Origin: Nitrospiraceae bacterium UBA2166
GTDB lineage: Bacteria > Nitrospirota > Nitrospiria > Nitrospirales > UBA2166
DNA: 26,008 nucleotides
Assembly: GCA_002328825.1 (NCBI GenBank)
Contig: DCWI01000047.1
Location: forward strand, 1-26,008
Direction of reading: 5' to 3'
Part shown: piece after piece, positions 13,723 to 21,976 of the stretch
Position numbering within the stretch: the stretch's first letter is position 1
Layout of the letters: each line of letters starts with the position of its first letter
The notes under the pieces: model-generated
What the model was told of the DNA's origin: nothing
The model's input: the letters and a program-made list of their open reading frames with translations, nothing else
Database searches by the model: none
Made by a program: the position numbers and the translations under genes

Positions 13723-14493
13723 TCAAGTAATAGAAACCATGATCTGGCCATGAGCCTGCTCTTGAATTGCCCGAATACGTCCCCCTCTAATCAACTCCAA
13801 TAATCCCAGAAATACCACAATAACCAACCCCAAATCTGAATCCACAGGAAACAGATCAGAAAATGCAACTGACGCGTTGTCTGCTAAGCGTTCCAAAATA
13901 AGATTGATCCCATCTTTAACCTCCCACGGATCTCTACGGATCATTGAAACCCGCCTGGTCGTCCTACTCATCACAACCTGAAATGCATTCAGTAGATCAT
14001 ATAGTGTCACGTCCTCTAACACCGGAAGATCATCACCACTGACCTCTACCTGGGGTTGCCGGTCCCAACCATACACATCTCGCCACTGGTGTCGATACGT
14101 TTCGAGCTGCCGCGCAACTTCCTTTAGTTGCTGATACTCGGCAAGAAGCGGTGAGTCTTCCTCAATTGGTAGAAAGTCATCATCAAGCTCTAGCGGCGGC
14201 ATCTCAGGAGTGATAGGAAGGAGTTGACGCGTTTTGATGTAGATCAAAGTCGCGGTGAGCACCAAAAACTCTCCCGTTGCAGTTAGACTTGGTTGTTTGG
14301 CTTGTTCCAAGCGTTGAACATATTGCTCTGTAATATGGGAAATCCGAATGTCTATGATATTAAGAATCTCTTTCTTCACCTGCTCCAAAAGTAATGGCAG
14401 GGGGCCTTCAAACTGATCAATTTTGACATGGTAAACAAGCTCTGAATCCGCCTGATCAAACTCGCGCTGTGATTCCTGCTCGATAGATTCCAA
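13723..14493 (-). CDS. scpA: segregation and condensation protein A
   Basis: This is the kleisin subunit of the SMC-ScpA-ScpB complex, which helps organise and separate chromosomes. The product has 256 residues, normal for the family. The N-terminal motif YHVKIDQFEGPLPLLLEQVK and the following ITEQYV.....LTATGEFLVLTATLIYIKTRQLLP segment are characteristic (usual form FEGPLDLLL), and the C-terminal winged-helix region ends GGRIRAIQEQAHGQIMV. The usual Asp in 'GPLDLLL' is Pro here. The first codon appears to be TTG (14493) without a clear ribosome-binding site. The scpB gene is not next to it. The gene is convergent with the RNase HI gene, whose stop lies 29 bp away. Confidence 0.9.
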   Translation of the reverse strand: MESIEQESQREFDQADSELVYHVKIDQFEGPLPLLLEQVKKEILNIIDIRISHITEQYVQRLEQAKQPSLTATGEFLVLTATLIYIKTRQLLPITPEMPPLELDDDFLPIEEDSPLLAEYQQLKEVARQLETYRHQWRDVYGWDRQPQVEVSGDDLPVLEDVTLYDLLNAFQVVMSRTTRRVSMIRRDPWEVKDGINLILERLADNASVAFSDLFPVDSDLGLVIVVFLGLLELIRGGRIRAIQEQAHGQIMVSIT

Positions 14494-14611
14494 AGTAACG
14501 ACTCAGATATTTAGTCTGACGGCAAGAGGAAGGGTGCCTTTGTTCTCAGGTTCCAATGTAATAAGCCAACGGGTTGCTACAATCTATCACCTCAGTTGCC
14601 TAGTGCACATA

Positions 14612-14641
14612 TTGACACAAACACCGGCACGATGATAGAAA
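14612..14641 (+). promoter_or_regulatory. possible isc operon promoter
   Basis: A perfect TTGACA (14612-14617) is followed after 18 bp by TAGAAA (14636-14641), giving a leader of about 60 nt before iscR. The 217-bp iscR-scpA divergent region shows no obvious match to the enterobacterial IscR type 1 site. Confidence 0.4.
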
Positions 14642-14710
14642 CAAGTGCGATCGTTTTGGTCGCCGATTCGATTTATTCTTATTTGAGCATCCTGTTACTG
14701 AATATCTTAT

Positions 14711-15169
14711 ATGCTAAAACTCTCCAAGAAAACTGACTACGGGCTAATTGCCATGCAACACATTGCAACGGTAAAACCATCTCGCGCAGTCAACACAAAA
14801 GAAATCGCACATCAGTACAATATTCCAGTCGAGCTGTTAGCGAAAGTTCTCCAATGTTTGGCAAAAAACGGTCTGATTATGAGTCAAAACGGCCCCAAGG
14901 GAGGCTATGTATCCCGTGAAGAAGTAACAATTGCTGACGTCATTAGTGCTATAGAAGGACCAATCAGGATTACCGAATGTATGCATGAACCCAATGAACC
15001 GTGCCAACAACTCGAAACCTGCAACATACGCTCACCTCTCCAATTTATCCAAACATCGTTTGTTCGGCTACTAGAAAGCATGACCATTGAAGATATGGCA
15101 GCACAAAATGCACTAATTTCGATCGCTTCTGCTACACCAAATCTCATGACAGAAGGAGCAACAAAATGA
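14711..15169 (+). CDS. iscR: Rrf2-family iron-sulfur cluster regulator IscR
   Basis: The 152-residue Rrf2 winged-helix regulator is expected to carry a [2Fe-2S] cluster and repress the operon when clusters are plentiful. The N-terminal DNA-binding domain is clear (LSKKTDYGLIAMQHIA, then VNTKEIAHQYNIPVELLAKVL, and wing GPKGGYV). Three conserved cysteines are Cys90, Cys98 and Cys104, spaced C-X7-C-X5-C, slightly wider than the C-X5-C-X5-C of E. coli IscR. The start has no strong ribosome-binding site. The stop overlaps the iscS start (ATGA, 15166-15169), indicating coupled translation. Confidence 0.9.
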   Translation: MLKLSKKTDYGLIAMQHIATVKPSRAVNTKEIAHQYNIPVELLAKVLQCLAKNGLIMSQNGPKGGYVSREEVTIADVISAIEGPIRITECMHEPNEPCQQLETCNIRSPLQFIQTSFVRLLESMTIEDMAAQNALISIASATPNLMTEGATK

Positions 15170-16380
15170 AGCGGCCGATATACATGGATAGCCATTCGAC
15201 CACACCAATTGATCCACGAGTCTTGGAAGCAATGCTTCCGTACTTTACAGAAAAGTTTGGCAACTCGGCGAGTCGGAACCATTCGTTCGGATTCGAGGCC
15301 GAGGAAGCGGTAGAGATCGCGCGAAAACAGATTGCACAGCTTATTCATGCAGACCAAAAAGAGTTGATCTTCACCAGCGGTGCTACAGAATCCGACAATC
15401 TCGCACTCAAAGGCGTAGCAGAGATGTATAGTGAAAAAGGCAACCATATCATCACAGCTATGACCGAACATCGCGCAGTCATCGACTCAGCAAAATCTCT
15501 CGAGAAGCGCGGATACTCAGTAACTTACCTTTCCGTAGACAAAGATGGTTTGATCAATCCAGATGATGTACGCCATGCTATTACCAATAAAACGATCCTT
15601 ATTTCGATCATGCTTGCCAACAACGAGATTGGAACGATTAACCCAATTGCTGAGATTGGAGCAATTGCCAAGGAAAAGGAAGTTCTCTTCCATTGCGATG
15701 CAACCCAGGGAGTTGGGAAAATTCCAGTTGACGTATCCACTCTTGGTGTTGATCTCATGTCGTTTTCCGCTCACAAGATCTATGGACCAAAAGGCATCGG
15801 AGCGCTCTATCTTCGGCGAAAAGCACCTCGAGCCAGAGTCACTCCAATGCTCGACGGAGGTGGCCATGAACGAGGCTTTCGCTCTGGAACGTTACCCGTT
15901 CCACTCATTGTTGGATTCGGGAAAGCATGCGAAATTTGTGAACAGGAAATGGAAAGTGAGGCCATGCGACTCTCTACACTTCGCGAACGCCTCCATGCTG
16001 GAATTGCAAAAGGATTGGATGACATCTATCTCAACGGCCACCCCACCAAACGACTCCCTCACAATCTAAACATCAGTTTCGCCTATGTCGAGGGTGAAGC
16101 TATGCTGATGGGAATCAATGACATTGCATTGTCATCCGGATCCGCGTGCACCTCTGCAACCCTTGAACCATCGTACGTGCTACGTGCGTTAGGTGTCGGA
16201 TCTGATCTTGCCCACTCTTCAATCCGCTTTGGTCTTGGCCGATTTAATACAGAGGAGGAGGTGGACTACGTAATCAGTCAAGTTATTAAAACAGTCAACC
16301 GACTTCGTGAAATGTCTCCATTATATGAAATGGCAAAAGAAGGTATCAATTTGAAAGCAGTGCAATGGGCCTCAAATTGA
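15166..16380 (+). CDS. iscS: cysteine desulfurase IscS
   Basis: The PLP enzyme takes sulfur from cysteine (leaving alanine) and passes it as persulfide to IscU. The product has 404 residues, the same length as E. coli IscS. It shows the PLP lysine Lys204 in SAHKIYGPKG, His102 in TEHRAV, the Asp178/Gln181 cofactor contacts (HCDATQGVGK), and the active-site cysteine Cys328 in SSGSACTSATLEPSYVLRALG, a sequence typical of IscS rather than SufS. It overlaps iscR by 4 bp and is followed after 55 bp by iscU. Confidence 0.97.
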   Translation: MKRPIYMDSHSTTPIDPRVLEAMLPYFTEKFGNSASRNHSFGFEAEEAVEIARKQIAQLIHADQKELIFTSGATESDNLALKGVAEMYSEKGNHIITAMTEHRAVIDSAKSLEKRGYSVTYLSVDKDGLINPDDVRHAITNKTILISIMLANNEIGTINPIAEIGAIAKEKEVLFHCDATQGVGKIPVDVSTLGVDLMSFSAHKIYGPKGIGALYLRRKAPRARVTPMLDGGGHERGFRSGTLPVPLIVGFGKACEICEQEMESEAMRLSTLRERLHAGIAKGLDDIYLNGHPTKRLPHNLNISFAYVEGEAMLMGINDIALSSGSACTSATLEPSYVLRALGVGSDLAHSSIRFGLGRFNTEEEVDYVISQVIKTVNRLREMSPLYEMAKEGINLKAVQWASN

Positions 16381-16435
16381 AGCTCCATGATGAGTAATAT
16401 ACCAAACCCATGCCGCCGCTTAAGGAGGACTCCCA

Positions 16436-16843
16436 ATGGCATACAGTGACAAGGTCACCGACCATTACAACAACCCCCGCAATATGGGAAGTTTCCCAAA
16501 AAATGAGGAGAATGTGGGCACGGGCATGGTCGGAGCACCAGAATGCGGCGACGTCATGAAGCTTCAAGTCAAAGTCGAGGATGAAGTGATTGTTGACGCG
16601 AAATTCAAAACTTTTGGGTGCGGAAGTGCAATCGCAAGTTCGAGCCTTGCTACGGAATGGCTCAAGGGAAAAACCGTTGAACAAGCATACGATATTAAAA
16701 ATACTGAAATAGTGAAAGAACTTGCACTACCTCCAGTGAAAATTCACTGCTCTGTATTGGCCGAAGATGCCATCAAAGCTGCAATCGCGGACTATCGGAA
16801 AAAAACCCCACAAGAAGAGCCAGAAGCAAAGGATACAGAGTAA
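16436..16843 (+). CDS. iscU: iron-sulfur cluster assembly scaffold IscU
   Basis: New clusters are built on this scaffold before transfer. The product has 135 residues. Ligands are Cys37 with Asp39 (APECGDVM), Cys62 (FGCGSAIASSS), and His104/Cys105 (KIHCSVLAEDAI). The HscA-recognition motif LPPVK is present at 98-102, matching the hscA and hscB genes downstream. The last 13 residues are an acidic, proline/glutamate-rich tail not usual in short IscU proteins. A strong ribosome-binding site (AAGGAGGA) precedes the ATG. Confidence 0.97.
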   Translation: MAYSDKVTDHYNNPRNMGSFPKNEENVGTGMVGAPECGDVMKLQVKVEDEVIVDAKFKTFGCGSAIASSSLATEWLKGKTVEQAYDIKNTEIVKELALPPVKIHCSVLAEDAIKAAIADYRKKTPQEEPEAKDTE

Positions 16844-16850
16844 CGAAAGG

Positions 16851-17204
16851 ATGTCCACTGTGGAAACAACAGCACCCATCGTCGGCCTTACTGAGGACGC
16901 AGTCGTTGAGATTAAACGACTTCAACAGATTCAGGGAACAGAAGAGGTGCCGTTCAGGCTTGGGGTTAAAGACGGTGGCTGCTCTGGCCTCAGTTATACC
17001 ATGAATTTTGACAATAATATTACAGCAGAAGACACCACATATGAGATCGCTGGAATCAAGATTGTAGTTGACCAAAAGAGCGCCACTTACCTGCAGGGTA
17101 CAACCCTTGATTATAAAAAAACTCTCGTGATGACGGGTTTTACATTCATCAATCCCAATGCAGAGAAAAGCTGCGGTTGTGGAGAATCCTTCGCCACCAA
17201 GTAA
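16851..17204 (+). CDS. iscA: A-type iron-sulfur carrier IscA
   Basis: A-type carriers move clusters from the scaffold to target proteins. The product has 117 residues from ATG 16851, with the three conserved cysteines: Cys44 (DGGCSGLSY), Cys108 and Cys110 (SCGCGESF). The frame is open further upstream, but that part overlaps iscU and is not family-like. GAAAGG directly abuts the ATG, whereas it lies 9 nt before the in-frame GTG at 16860. Translation may thus really start at 16860, shortening the protein by 3 residues. It starts 7 bp after iscU. Confidence 0.93.
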   Translation: MSTVETTAPIVGLTEDAVVEIKRLQQIQGTEEVPFRLGVKDGGCSGLSYTMNFDNNITAEDTTYEIAGIKIVVDQKSATYLQGTTLDYKKTLVMTGFTFINPNAEKSCGCGESFATK

Positions 17205-17919
17205 ACTATCGCTCCCAATTGCAACCAGTATCTGCTGGGACTGCAAGTCGGAGCATGGAGGATCATACTATTGCCAACAATGTGTAAAAATCCAACCTCT
17301 TTCCAAGGAAGGGGATTATTTCGAATACTTTGGTGTTCCAAGACTTTTCAATCTCGATCTTGACCAGCTTGAATCCCGTTACTACATGCTCAGCCGAAAA
17401 TTTCATCCTGACTTCTACGGAAACAAATCAGCAGTAGAACAATCCATCAGTCTAGGAAACTCTGCTGTACTCAATACAGCTTACCAAACATTAAAAAATC
17501 AAGACCAAAGAGTACAGTACCTTCTAGAGCTTGAAGCCGGAGCATGGAAGACAACACAAACAACACTATCTGAAGGTTTGTTTGATGAACTCATGGAAAT
17601 TCAGGACACCATTACCTCGTTTAAACAAGCATCAGATCCTCATAGAAAAAAAACGTCCATGAGCTGTGACCATGACCAACTCTATGCATCGAAAACCTTA
17701 TTAGAAGAAAAGCATAACGCTCTCTCCTCACGCCTACAGGCCCTCTCGCTCAAATGGGATCACCTGGTATTGGTAAAGAGTTCTATCTCTGATCAGATAA
17801 AAGTACAATATGATATGGACAGAGAGGCTATTCTGATACAAATTCGGAACATTGTATCTGACCAGTCCTATATCACCAGAGTACTCACCGATATCAACAC
17901 ACTCATATCTACCACCTAA
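17158..17919 (+). CDS. hscB: J-type co-chaperone HscB with N-terminal zinc-finger module
   Basis: HscB delivers IscU to HscA and stimulates its ATPase. The product has 253 residues, longer than the 171 of E. coli HscB. Residues 26-42 form a tetracysteine module, CWDCKSEHGGSYYCQQC (Cys26, Cys29, Cys39, Cys42), like the one at the N-terminus of mature human HSCB. The J domain follows (about 53-125) with HPD at 83-85 in SRKFHPDFYG, then a long C-terminal helical domain for IscU binding. The ATG at 17158 lies within the 3' end of iscA; an in-frame GTG at 17179 is an alternative start. It sits 12 bp before hscA. Confidence 0.92.
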   Translation: MQRKAAVVENPSPPSKLSLPIATSICWDCKSEHGGSYYCQQCVKIQPLSKEGDYFEYFGVPRLFNLDLDQLESRYYMLSRKFHPDFYGNKSAVEQSISLGNSAVLNTAYQTLKNQDQRVQYLLELEAGAWKTTQTTLSEGLFDELMEIQDTITSFKQASDPHRKKTSMSCDHDQLYASKTLLEEKHNALSSRLQALSLKWDHLVLVKSSISDQIKVQYDMDREAILIQIRNIVSDQSYITRVLTDINTLISTT

Positions 17920-17931
17920 AGTTTTCCCCTC

Positions 17932-19755
17932 ATGACTAAAATCATTGGCATTGATCTCGGCACAACAAACTCCCTCATCTCGTATATGGACGGAAACCGC
18001 CCACGAGTCATTCCCAATGCCAAAGGACAAGTCATTGTACCTTCAATTGTTTCGTTCTTGGAAACAGGCTATGTCGTTGGCGACCTAGCCAAAGAACAGC
18101 TAATTAAAAACACCGCAAGAACTGTGTACTCGATCAAGCGATTTATGGGGCTTGCTCTTCAGGACTTGCGACATGAATTGCGGTACTTCCCTTATACCCT
18201 AGCCGAACAAAAGGGTATCGTAACGGTCCAAATAGGAAGCACTGAATTTACACCTTCTGAAATCTCCTCCATGATCCTCAAAGAACTCAAAAAGAGTGCG
18301 GAAGATTTTTTTGGAGAACCCATCACCCAAGCCGTCATTACCGTTCCGGCATATTTTAACGATGCTCAACGACAAGCAACAAAAGACGCCGGCCGTATTG
18401 CAGGTCTACATGTCACACGTATCGTCAACGAGCCTACCGCGGCATCTCTCGCATACGGTTTACAGAACAAACAACAAGGACTAGTTGCCGTCTACGATCT
18501 CGGCGGCGGCACATTTGATATTTCAATCCTAAAACTAAGAGAAGGCATTTTTGAAGTTCTTGCAACAAATGGTAATACCCACTTGGGCGGTGACGATTTT
18601 GACCGAAAGATTGTTCAGGTAATGGCAAAAGACATTCAAGACCAATTTGACCTTGACGTCACCAAATACATTGTATTAATTCAAAGTATGCGCGTAGCCG
18701 CCGAAGCCGCGAAGTGTCATCTCACGTCCAACGAAACAACATCGATTTCGCTCCCTCTCCCCGAAGGGAAAGGAACATATACACGCGATTTGCATCGGAG
18801 TGAATTTGAAGTATTGATCAAAGCGCTGGTTATGGATACAGTCGTGCGTTGCCAATTCGCACTTAGCGATGCGGGGATCAGCGCATCAGAAATCGATGAC
18901 GTTGTCCTGGTAGGCGGAGCAACCCGCACCCCACTTGTTCAACAAATGGTCGAAAAAACCTTTAAGCGAATACCTCACACTGATCTCAACCCAGATGAAG
19001 TAGTAGCCTTGGGAGCGGCAGTTCAAGGGGGAATACTTGCTGGTGAAGTACAAGACATGCTGTTATTGGATATCACTCCCCTCTCACTTGGTATTGAGGG
19101 ACTCGGTGGAACCGTCAACTCTCTCATTCGACGCAATACCACCATTCCAACCCAGGCAAAAGAAGTGTACACGACCTCTACCGATAATCAGACCGCCGTT
19201 GTCATCCATGTTCTCCAAGGTGAGCGCGAACTTTCCAGAGATAACCGCAGTCTTGCCCAATTTCATCTGCCTCTACCTCCGGCCCCAGCCGGGTTTCCTC
19301 GCATTGAAGTTAATTTTATTATTGATGCCAACGGAATTCTCAATGTCGCAGCACGAGATATTCAGACCGGCCAATCCAAGGCTATCGAGGTGAAACCATC
19401 CTACGGCCTCACCGAGGAGGCAATCGATGAAATGATCCAAGATTCAATAAAATTCTCCGAGGCTGATATTGCCGAGCGTCTCACCATCGAAGCCAGAAAT
19501 GAAATGGACGCGCTTGAAACTTCGACGGTAAAAATCCTCACCGAAGAAAAAGGTGTGCTAGAAGAAGGTGAACGCAATCAGATAGAACAGGCGCTTAAAA
19601 ACCTGAGAGAGGCTCGTGACGAATCCGACTATCGAATACTTCGAAAATCCAATAACGAACTGAACAACGCCACCAAGCACCTTGCCGAAATCGCCATGGA
19701 CCATCAACTTAAAGCGGCGCTCGAAAACAAAACTATTACAGAAATCGTTTCATAA
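17932..19755 (+). CDS. hscA: Hsp70-family chaperone HscA
   Basis: This specialised Hsp70 binds the LPPVK loop of IscU and drives cluster release. The product has 607 residues. The ATPase domain has GIDLGTTNS (6-14), ITVPAYFNDAQRQATKDAGR, NEPTAASLAYG and VYDLGGGTFDIS (188-198). The substrate-binding domain starts at about 385 with LLLDITPLSLGIE and includes VNFIIDANGILNVAARD. The C-terminal lid is helical. The length is close to E. coli HscA (616) and shorter than DnaK, and the operon position settles the assignment. No fdx gene follows. Confidence 0.95.
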   Translation: MTKIIGIDLGTTNSLISYMDGNRPRVIPNAKGQVIVPSIVSFLETGYVVGDLAKEQLIKNTARTVYSIKRFMGLALQDLRHELRYFPYTLAEQKGIVTVQIGSTEFTPSEISSMILKELKKSAEDFFGEPITQAVITVPAYFNDAQRQATKDAGRIAGLHVTRIVNEPTAASLAYGLQNKQQGLVAVYDLGGGTFDISILKLREGIFEVLATNGNTHLGGDDFDRKIVQVMAKDIQDQFDLDVTKYIVLIQSMRVAAEAAKCHLTSNETTSISLPLPEGKGTYTRDLHRSEFEVLIKALVMDTVVRCQFALSDAGISASEIDDVVLVGGATRTPLVQQMVEKTFKRIPHTDLNPDEVVALGAAVQGGILAGEVQDMLLLDITPLSLGIEGLGGTVNSLIRRNTTIPTQAKEVYTTSTDNQTAVVIHVLQGERELSRDNRSLAQFHLPLPPAPAGFPRIEVNFIIDANGILNVAARDIQTGQSKAIEVKPSYGLTEEAIDEMIQDSIKFSEADIAERLTIEARNEMDALETSTVKILTEEKGVLEEGERNQIEQALKNLREARDESDYRILRKSNNELNNATKHLAEIAMDHQLKAALENKTITEIVS

Positions 19756-19886
19756 TCGCCATTGGAAAAGTAAGTTTTACTGCAACATTATCCACCTGAT
19801 TGCTATCCTCTGCCGAGGAGTGAAACTATAGAAGAATTTCATCGCAGTCAACCAATGCAATCTGCGAAATAAACTGGAGAAGATAA

Positions 19887-20102
19887 ATGACCCTCACTTG
19901 GTATAACTCGGAAGACATAGCAATTCAACTCAGCGAGAAATTCCCTGATATTGACCCTCTTACCATCCGATTCACCGACCTCCATCATTGGGTCACCGAA
20001 CTCCCTAACTTTAAAGATGATCCTGAAAACTCTAATGAAGGCATTCTCGAAGCTATTCAGATGGCCTGGTACGAGGAGTGGCAAGATTCAGAAGGAGCAT
20101 GA
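19887..20102 (+). CDS. iscX: IscX family protein
   Basis: The 71-residue acidic protein matches IscX closely: LTWYNSEDIAIQLSEKFPD, then RFTDLHHWVTELPNFKDDP, ending EAIQMAWYEEW. IscX binds IscS and modulates cluster assembly, possibly as an iron-dependent adaptor. The ATG is preceded by CTGGAGAAG. It lies 131 bp after hscA, where fdx would usually sit; that gap contains no ferredoxin-like frame. Confidence 0.95.
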   Translation: MTLTWYNSEDIAIQLSEKFPDIDPLTIRFTDLHHWVTELPNFKDDPENSNEGILEAIQMAWYEEWQDSEGA

Positions 20103-20437
20103 TGCTCTGCTGAGAAGGCTATAACAACAAAGGATTCAACACAACCTCATAATCTCACATGCCTCACAAAACTTCACTTGGAAAAAACGTCACGAAGCGG
20201 ACGGTTTCCATATTTTCCTGAAAAACTCACCACGGCCCTGAAAAACATAGCTGTTTTTTAACTGCGACCTGAGCGTTGAACTTAGAAGAACTCTATCATG
20301 TTATATTTACCAATCGAGAGAAATGTAAATCACTGCTTATTTTATTCTCCTACTGTAGGATGAGCAGAAACATTGGTGGTTCCAAGTTCTAAATCAGTCT
20401 CTTACGACAATTTTGTAATAGTAAGGGGAGAATTTTT
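20103..20437. other. 335-bp gap between iscX and the DUF2007 gene
   Basis: No gene is seen. The gap holds a possible terminator (20241-20259) and a possible promoter: TTGAAC near 20276 and TTATAT about 19 bp further on. A small CTTAC/GTAAG inverted repeat lies just before the next ribosome-binding site. Confidence 0.4.
20241..20259 (+). terminator. weak candidate terminator of the isc operon
   Basis: AAAAACA and TGTTTTT form a 7-bp A/T-rich stem around TAGC, ending in a run of six T. The stem is weak, so termination is only possible, not certain. Confidence 0.3.
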
Positions 20438-20746
20438 TTGAAAAAAATATTTGTGTCCCAGAGTCTCATCGAGGTAGAAACGCTCAAAGAAATTCTTGAG
20501 CAAGCTGGCATCCTCAACACGATTAAGAATCAAAATACATCGATGCTAGCAGGGGAAGTTCCGTTTGCCGAAGTCTTTCCAGAACTGTGGATTATTGACG
20601 ACGCCGATTATGACTACGCGAAAAAACTACTAGATGATTGGGGAAATCCAACGCCCAGCGAAAAATCTGAATGGACTTGCGCTGGCTGTAAGGAAACCCA
20701 CAATAGCGCATTCACTTCTTGCTGGAACTGCGGACAAGACAGATGA
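20438..20746 (+). CDS. DUF2007 domain protein with C-terminal zinc ribbon
   Basis: The product has 102 residues from TTG 20438, behind GGGGAG. Residues 1-68 match the DUF2007 pattern (a ferredoxin-like fold: KKIFVSQSLIEVETLKEILE, QAGI..., ELWIIDDADYDYAKKLLDD), which is annotated as a putative signal-transducing domain. Residues 79-101 form a small zinc ribbon, WTCAGCKETHNSAFTSCWNC, with Cys81, Cys84, Cys95 and Cys98. DUF2007 proteins with this kind of zinc-ribbon tail are known, but the function is not. It appears to be a single-gene unit. Confidence 0.75.
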   Translation: MKKIFVSQSLIEVETLKEILEQAGILNTIKNQNTSMLAGEVPFAEVFPELWIIDDADYDYAKKLLDDWGNPTPSEKSEWTCAGCKETHNSAFTSCWNCGQDR

Positions 20747-20865
20747 AAAATTATCAGCCACTTCATCATTTTTCAACACCCCGCATGGGAGTAGGTTTTC
20801 ACCCTATCAGAATCATTAACCCGACACCCTACACCACACTATAGCAAACCAAAACGAGCAGGGTA

Positions 20866-20882
20866 TCGACTATAATAGTCGA
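20866..20882. promoter_or_regulatory. palindrome containing a -10-like TATAAT upstream of yggL
   Basis: TCGACTAT-A-ATAGTCGA is a perfect 8-bp-arm dyad whose centre contains TATAAT (20871-20876). No convincing -35 is seen 17 bp upstream. A second dyad, CATTAT-C-ATAATG, lies closer to the gene (about 20928-20940). Both sites could be operators for the gene at 20977. Confidence 0.35.
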
Positions 20883-20976
20883 CATCATTTATTATAGAAG
20901 ATAATACGGCAGTGTTAGAAAATCGGCATTATCATAATGGAAGAAACATCATGCGCATGGAGAGAGGAACAGCACA

Positions 20977-21324
20977 GTGAAAAAACGATTACGGAAAAAG
21001 ACACACATTGGTGAGTTTAAAGAATGGGGTGTAATTATTTCCATTACAAAAAGTACGGACGTTGACTTCGACGTATTCGTGGATGAATTTATTGAACATA
21101 ACATAAAAGAAAACGCCTGTTACTTTACCGGCACAAGCAAGGAAAACACGCTCGAAGGATTTATTGACCTTGGGTGTTCATTGGAGAAAGCAAAAGATAA
21201 ACTCGCAAAAATCACTGCATGGTTAAACGAAAAATCAGACGTAAAGAATCATACAGTAGGGAAACTCACTGATGCATGGCATGGACCATTCGACCAACGA
21301 GAGGAACCAGAGGCTACAACCTAG
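20977..21324 (+). CDS. yggL: YggL family 50S ribosome-binding protein
   Basis: The 115-residue product begins KKRLRKKTHIGEFKEWGVII, which matches the YggL (DUF469) family start RRLRKKMHIDEFQELGF closely. The rest follows the family pattern, with FVDEFIEHNIKEN, FTGTSKENTLEGFI and a C-terminal helix-loop. E. coli YggL binds the large ribosomal subunit. Start is GTG 20977, with GAGAGGAA about 9 nt upstream; the ATG upstream is in another frame that stops at once. Confidence 0.85.
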   Translation: MKKRLRKKTHIGEFKEWGVIISITKSTDVDFDVFVDEFIEHNIKENACYFTGTSKENTLEGFIDLGCSLEKAKDKLAKITAWLNEKSDVKNHTVGKLTDAWHGPFDQREEPEATT

Positions 21325-21360
21325 GAACCTACTCATATTCCACCGAAACCCTCATTGACA

Positions 21361-21906
21361 ATGAAACGCTTTACGTTCGTCTCACTCATTCTCCTCATTA
21401 GCCTTTATGCCTTCCCTTCAAGCTTTTCAGCTAAATCTATCAAGGCTCCAGAGTGGGTAATTTCAGAGTGGATCAACGGATCAGGTATATCATTACGTGC
21501 CTTGCAAGGCACAGTGGTGGTGGTAGAGTTTTTTCAACTGTGGTGCCCTGGATGTAACAAGTTCTCGATCCCATTGATGAAACAATGGAATCAGACGTTC
21601 CATAGCGAAATCAACGCTGGAAAACTCAAGATTCTTAGCATCCATACAGTATTCGAAGGACATGACTATCAAACGCCAGAACGCTTGAAGAATTTTGTGA
21701 AAGAAAAATCAATTCACCATCTCGTCGGTGTAGATCATCACAATCCTGGAGAGCATCTTCCCGAAACTATGAAACGCTATAACACAATGGGAACACCAGA
21801 AGTTGCAATTATCGATAAAAAAGGAGCTATAAAAATGCAGAAATTCGGTGGATTTGATACGGAAAAAGCAGAACGATTAATCAGATATTTGCTTGCGTCA
21901 GATTGA
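21361..21906 (+). CDS. secreted TlpA-like thioredoxin-fold protein
   Basis: The product has 181 residues from ATG 21361; an in-frame TTG 6 bp upstream is less likely. An N-terminal signal sequence (KRFTFVSLILLISLYAFPSSFSA) directs export. The thioredoxin fold follows, with active site WCPGC (Cys62 and Cys65) and the cis-proline loop MGTPEVAIIDKKG. The domain is of the TlpA/AhpC-TSA type, usually a periplasmic thiol-disulfide reductase for cytochrome maturation or other envelope proteins. Its substrate is not evident from neighbours. It ends 70 bp before the nucleotidyltransferase gene. Confidence 0.85.
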   Translation: MKRFTFVSLILLISLYAFPSSFSAKSIKAPEWVISEWINGSGISLRALQGTVVVVEFFQLWCPGCNKFSIPLMKQWNQTFHSEINAGKLKILSIHTVFEGHDYQTPERLKNFVKEKSIHHLVGVDHHNPGEHLPETMKRYNTMGTPEVAIIDKKGAIKMQKFGGFDTEKAERLIRYLLASD

Positions 21907-21976
21907 TCACACGATTCTTTGATCGTTTCAGTTTTGCGTGCAAATACGATCTTTTTCCACTCCATTATGAATTCCA

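Noticed and set aside
15563..16069. 168-aa plus-strand ORF inside iscS
   Set aside because: It is a frame shadow of iscS, whose full catalytic motifs show the real frame.
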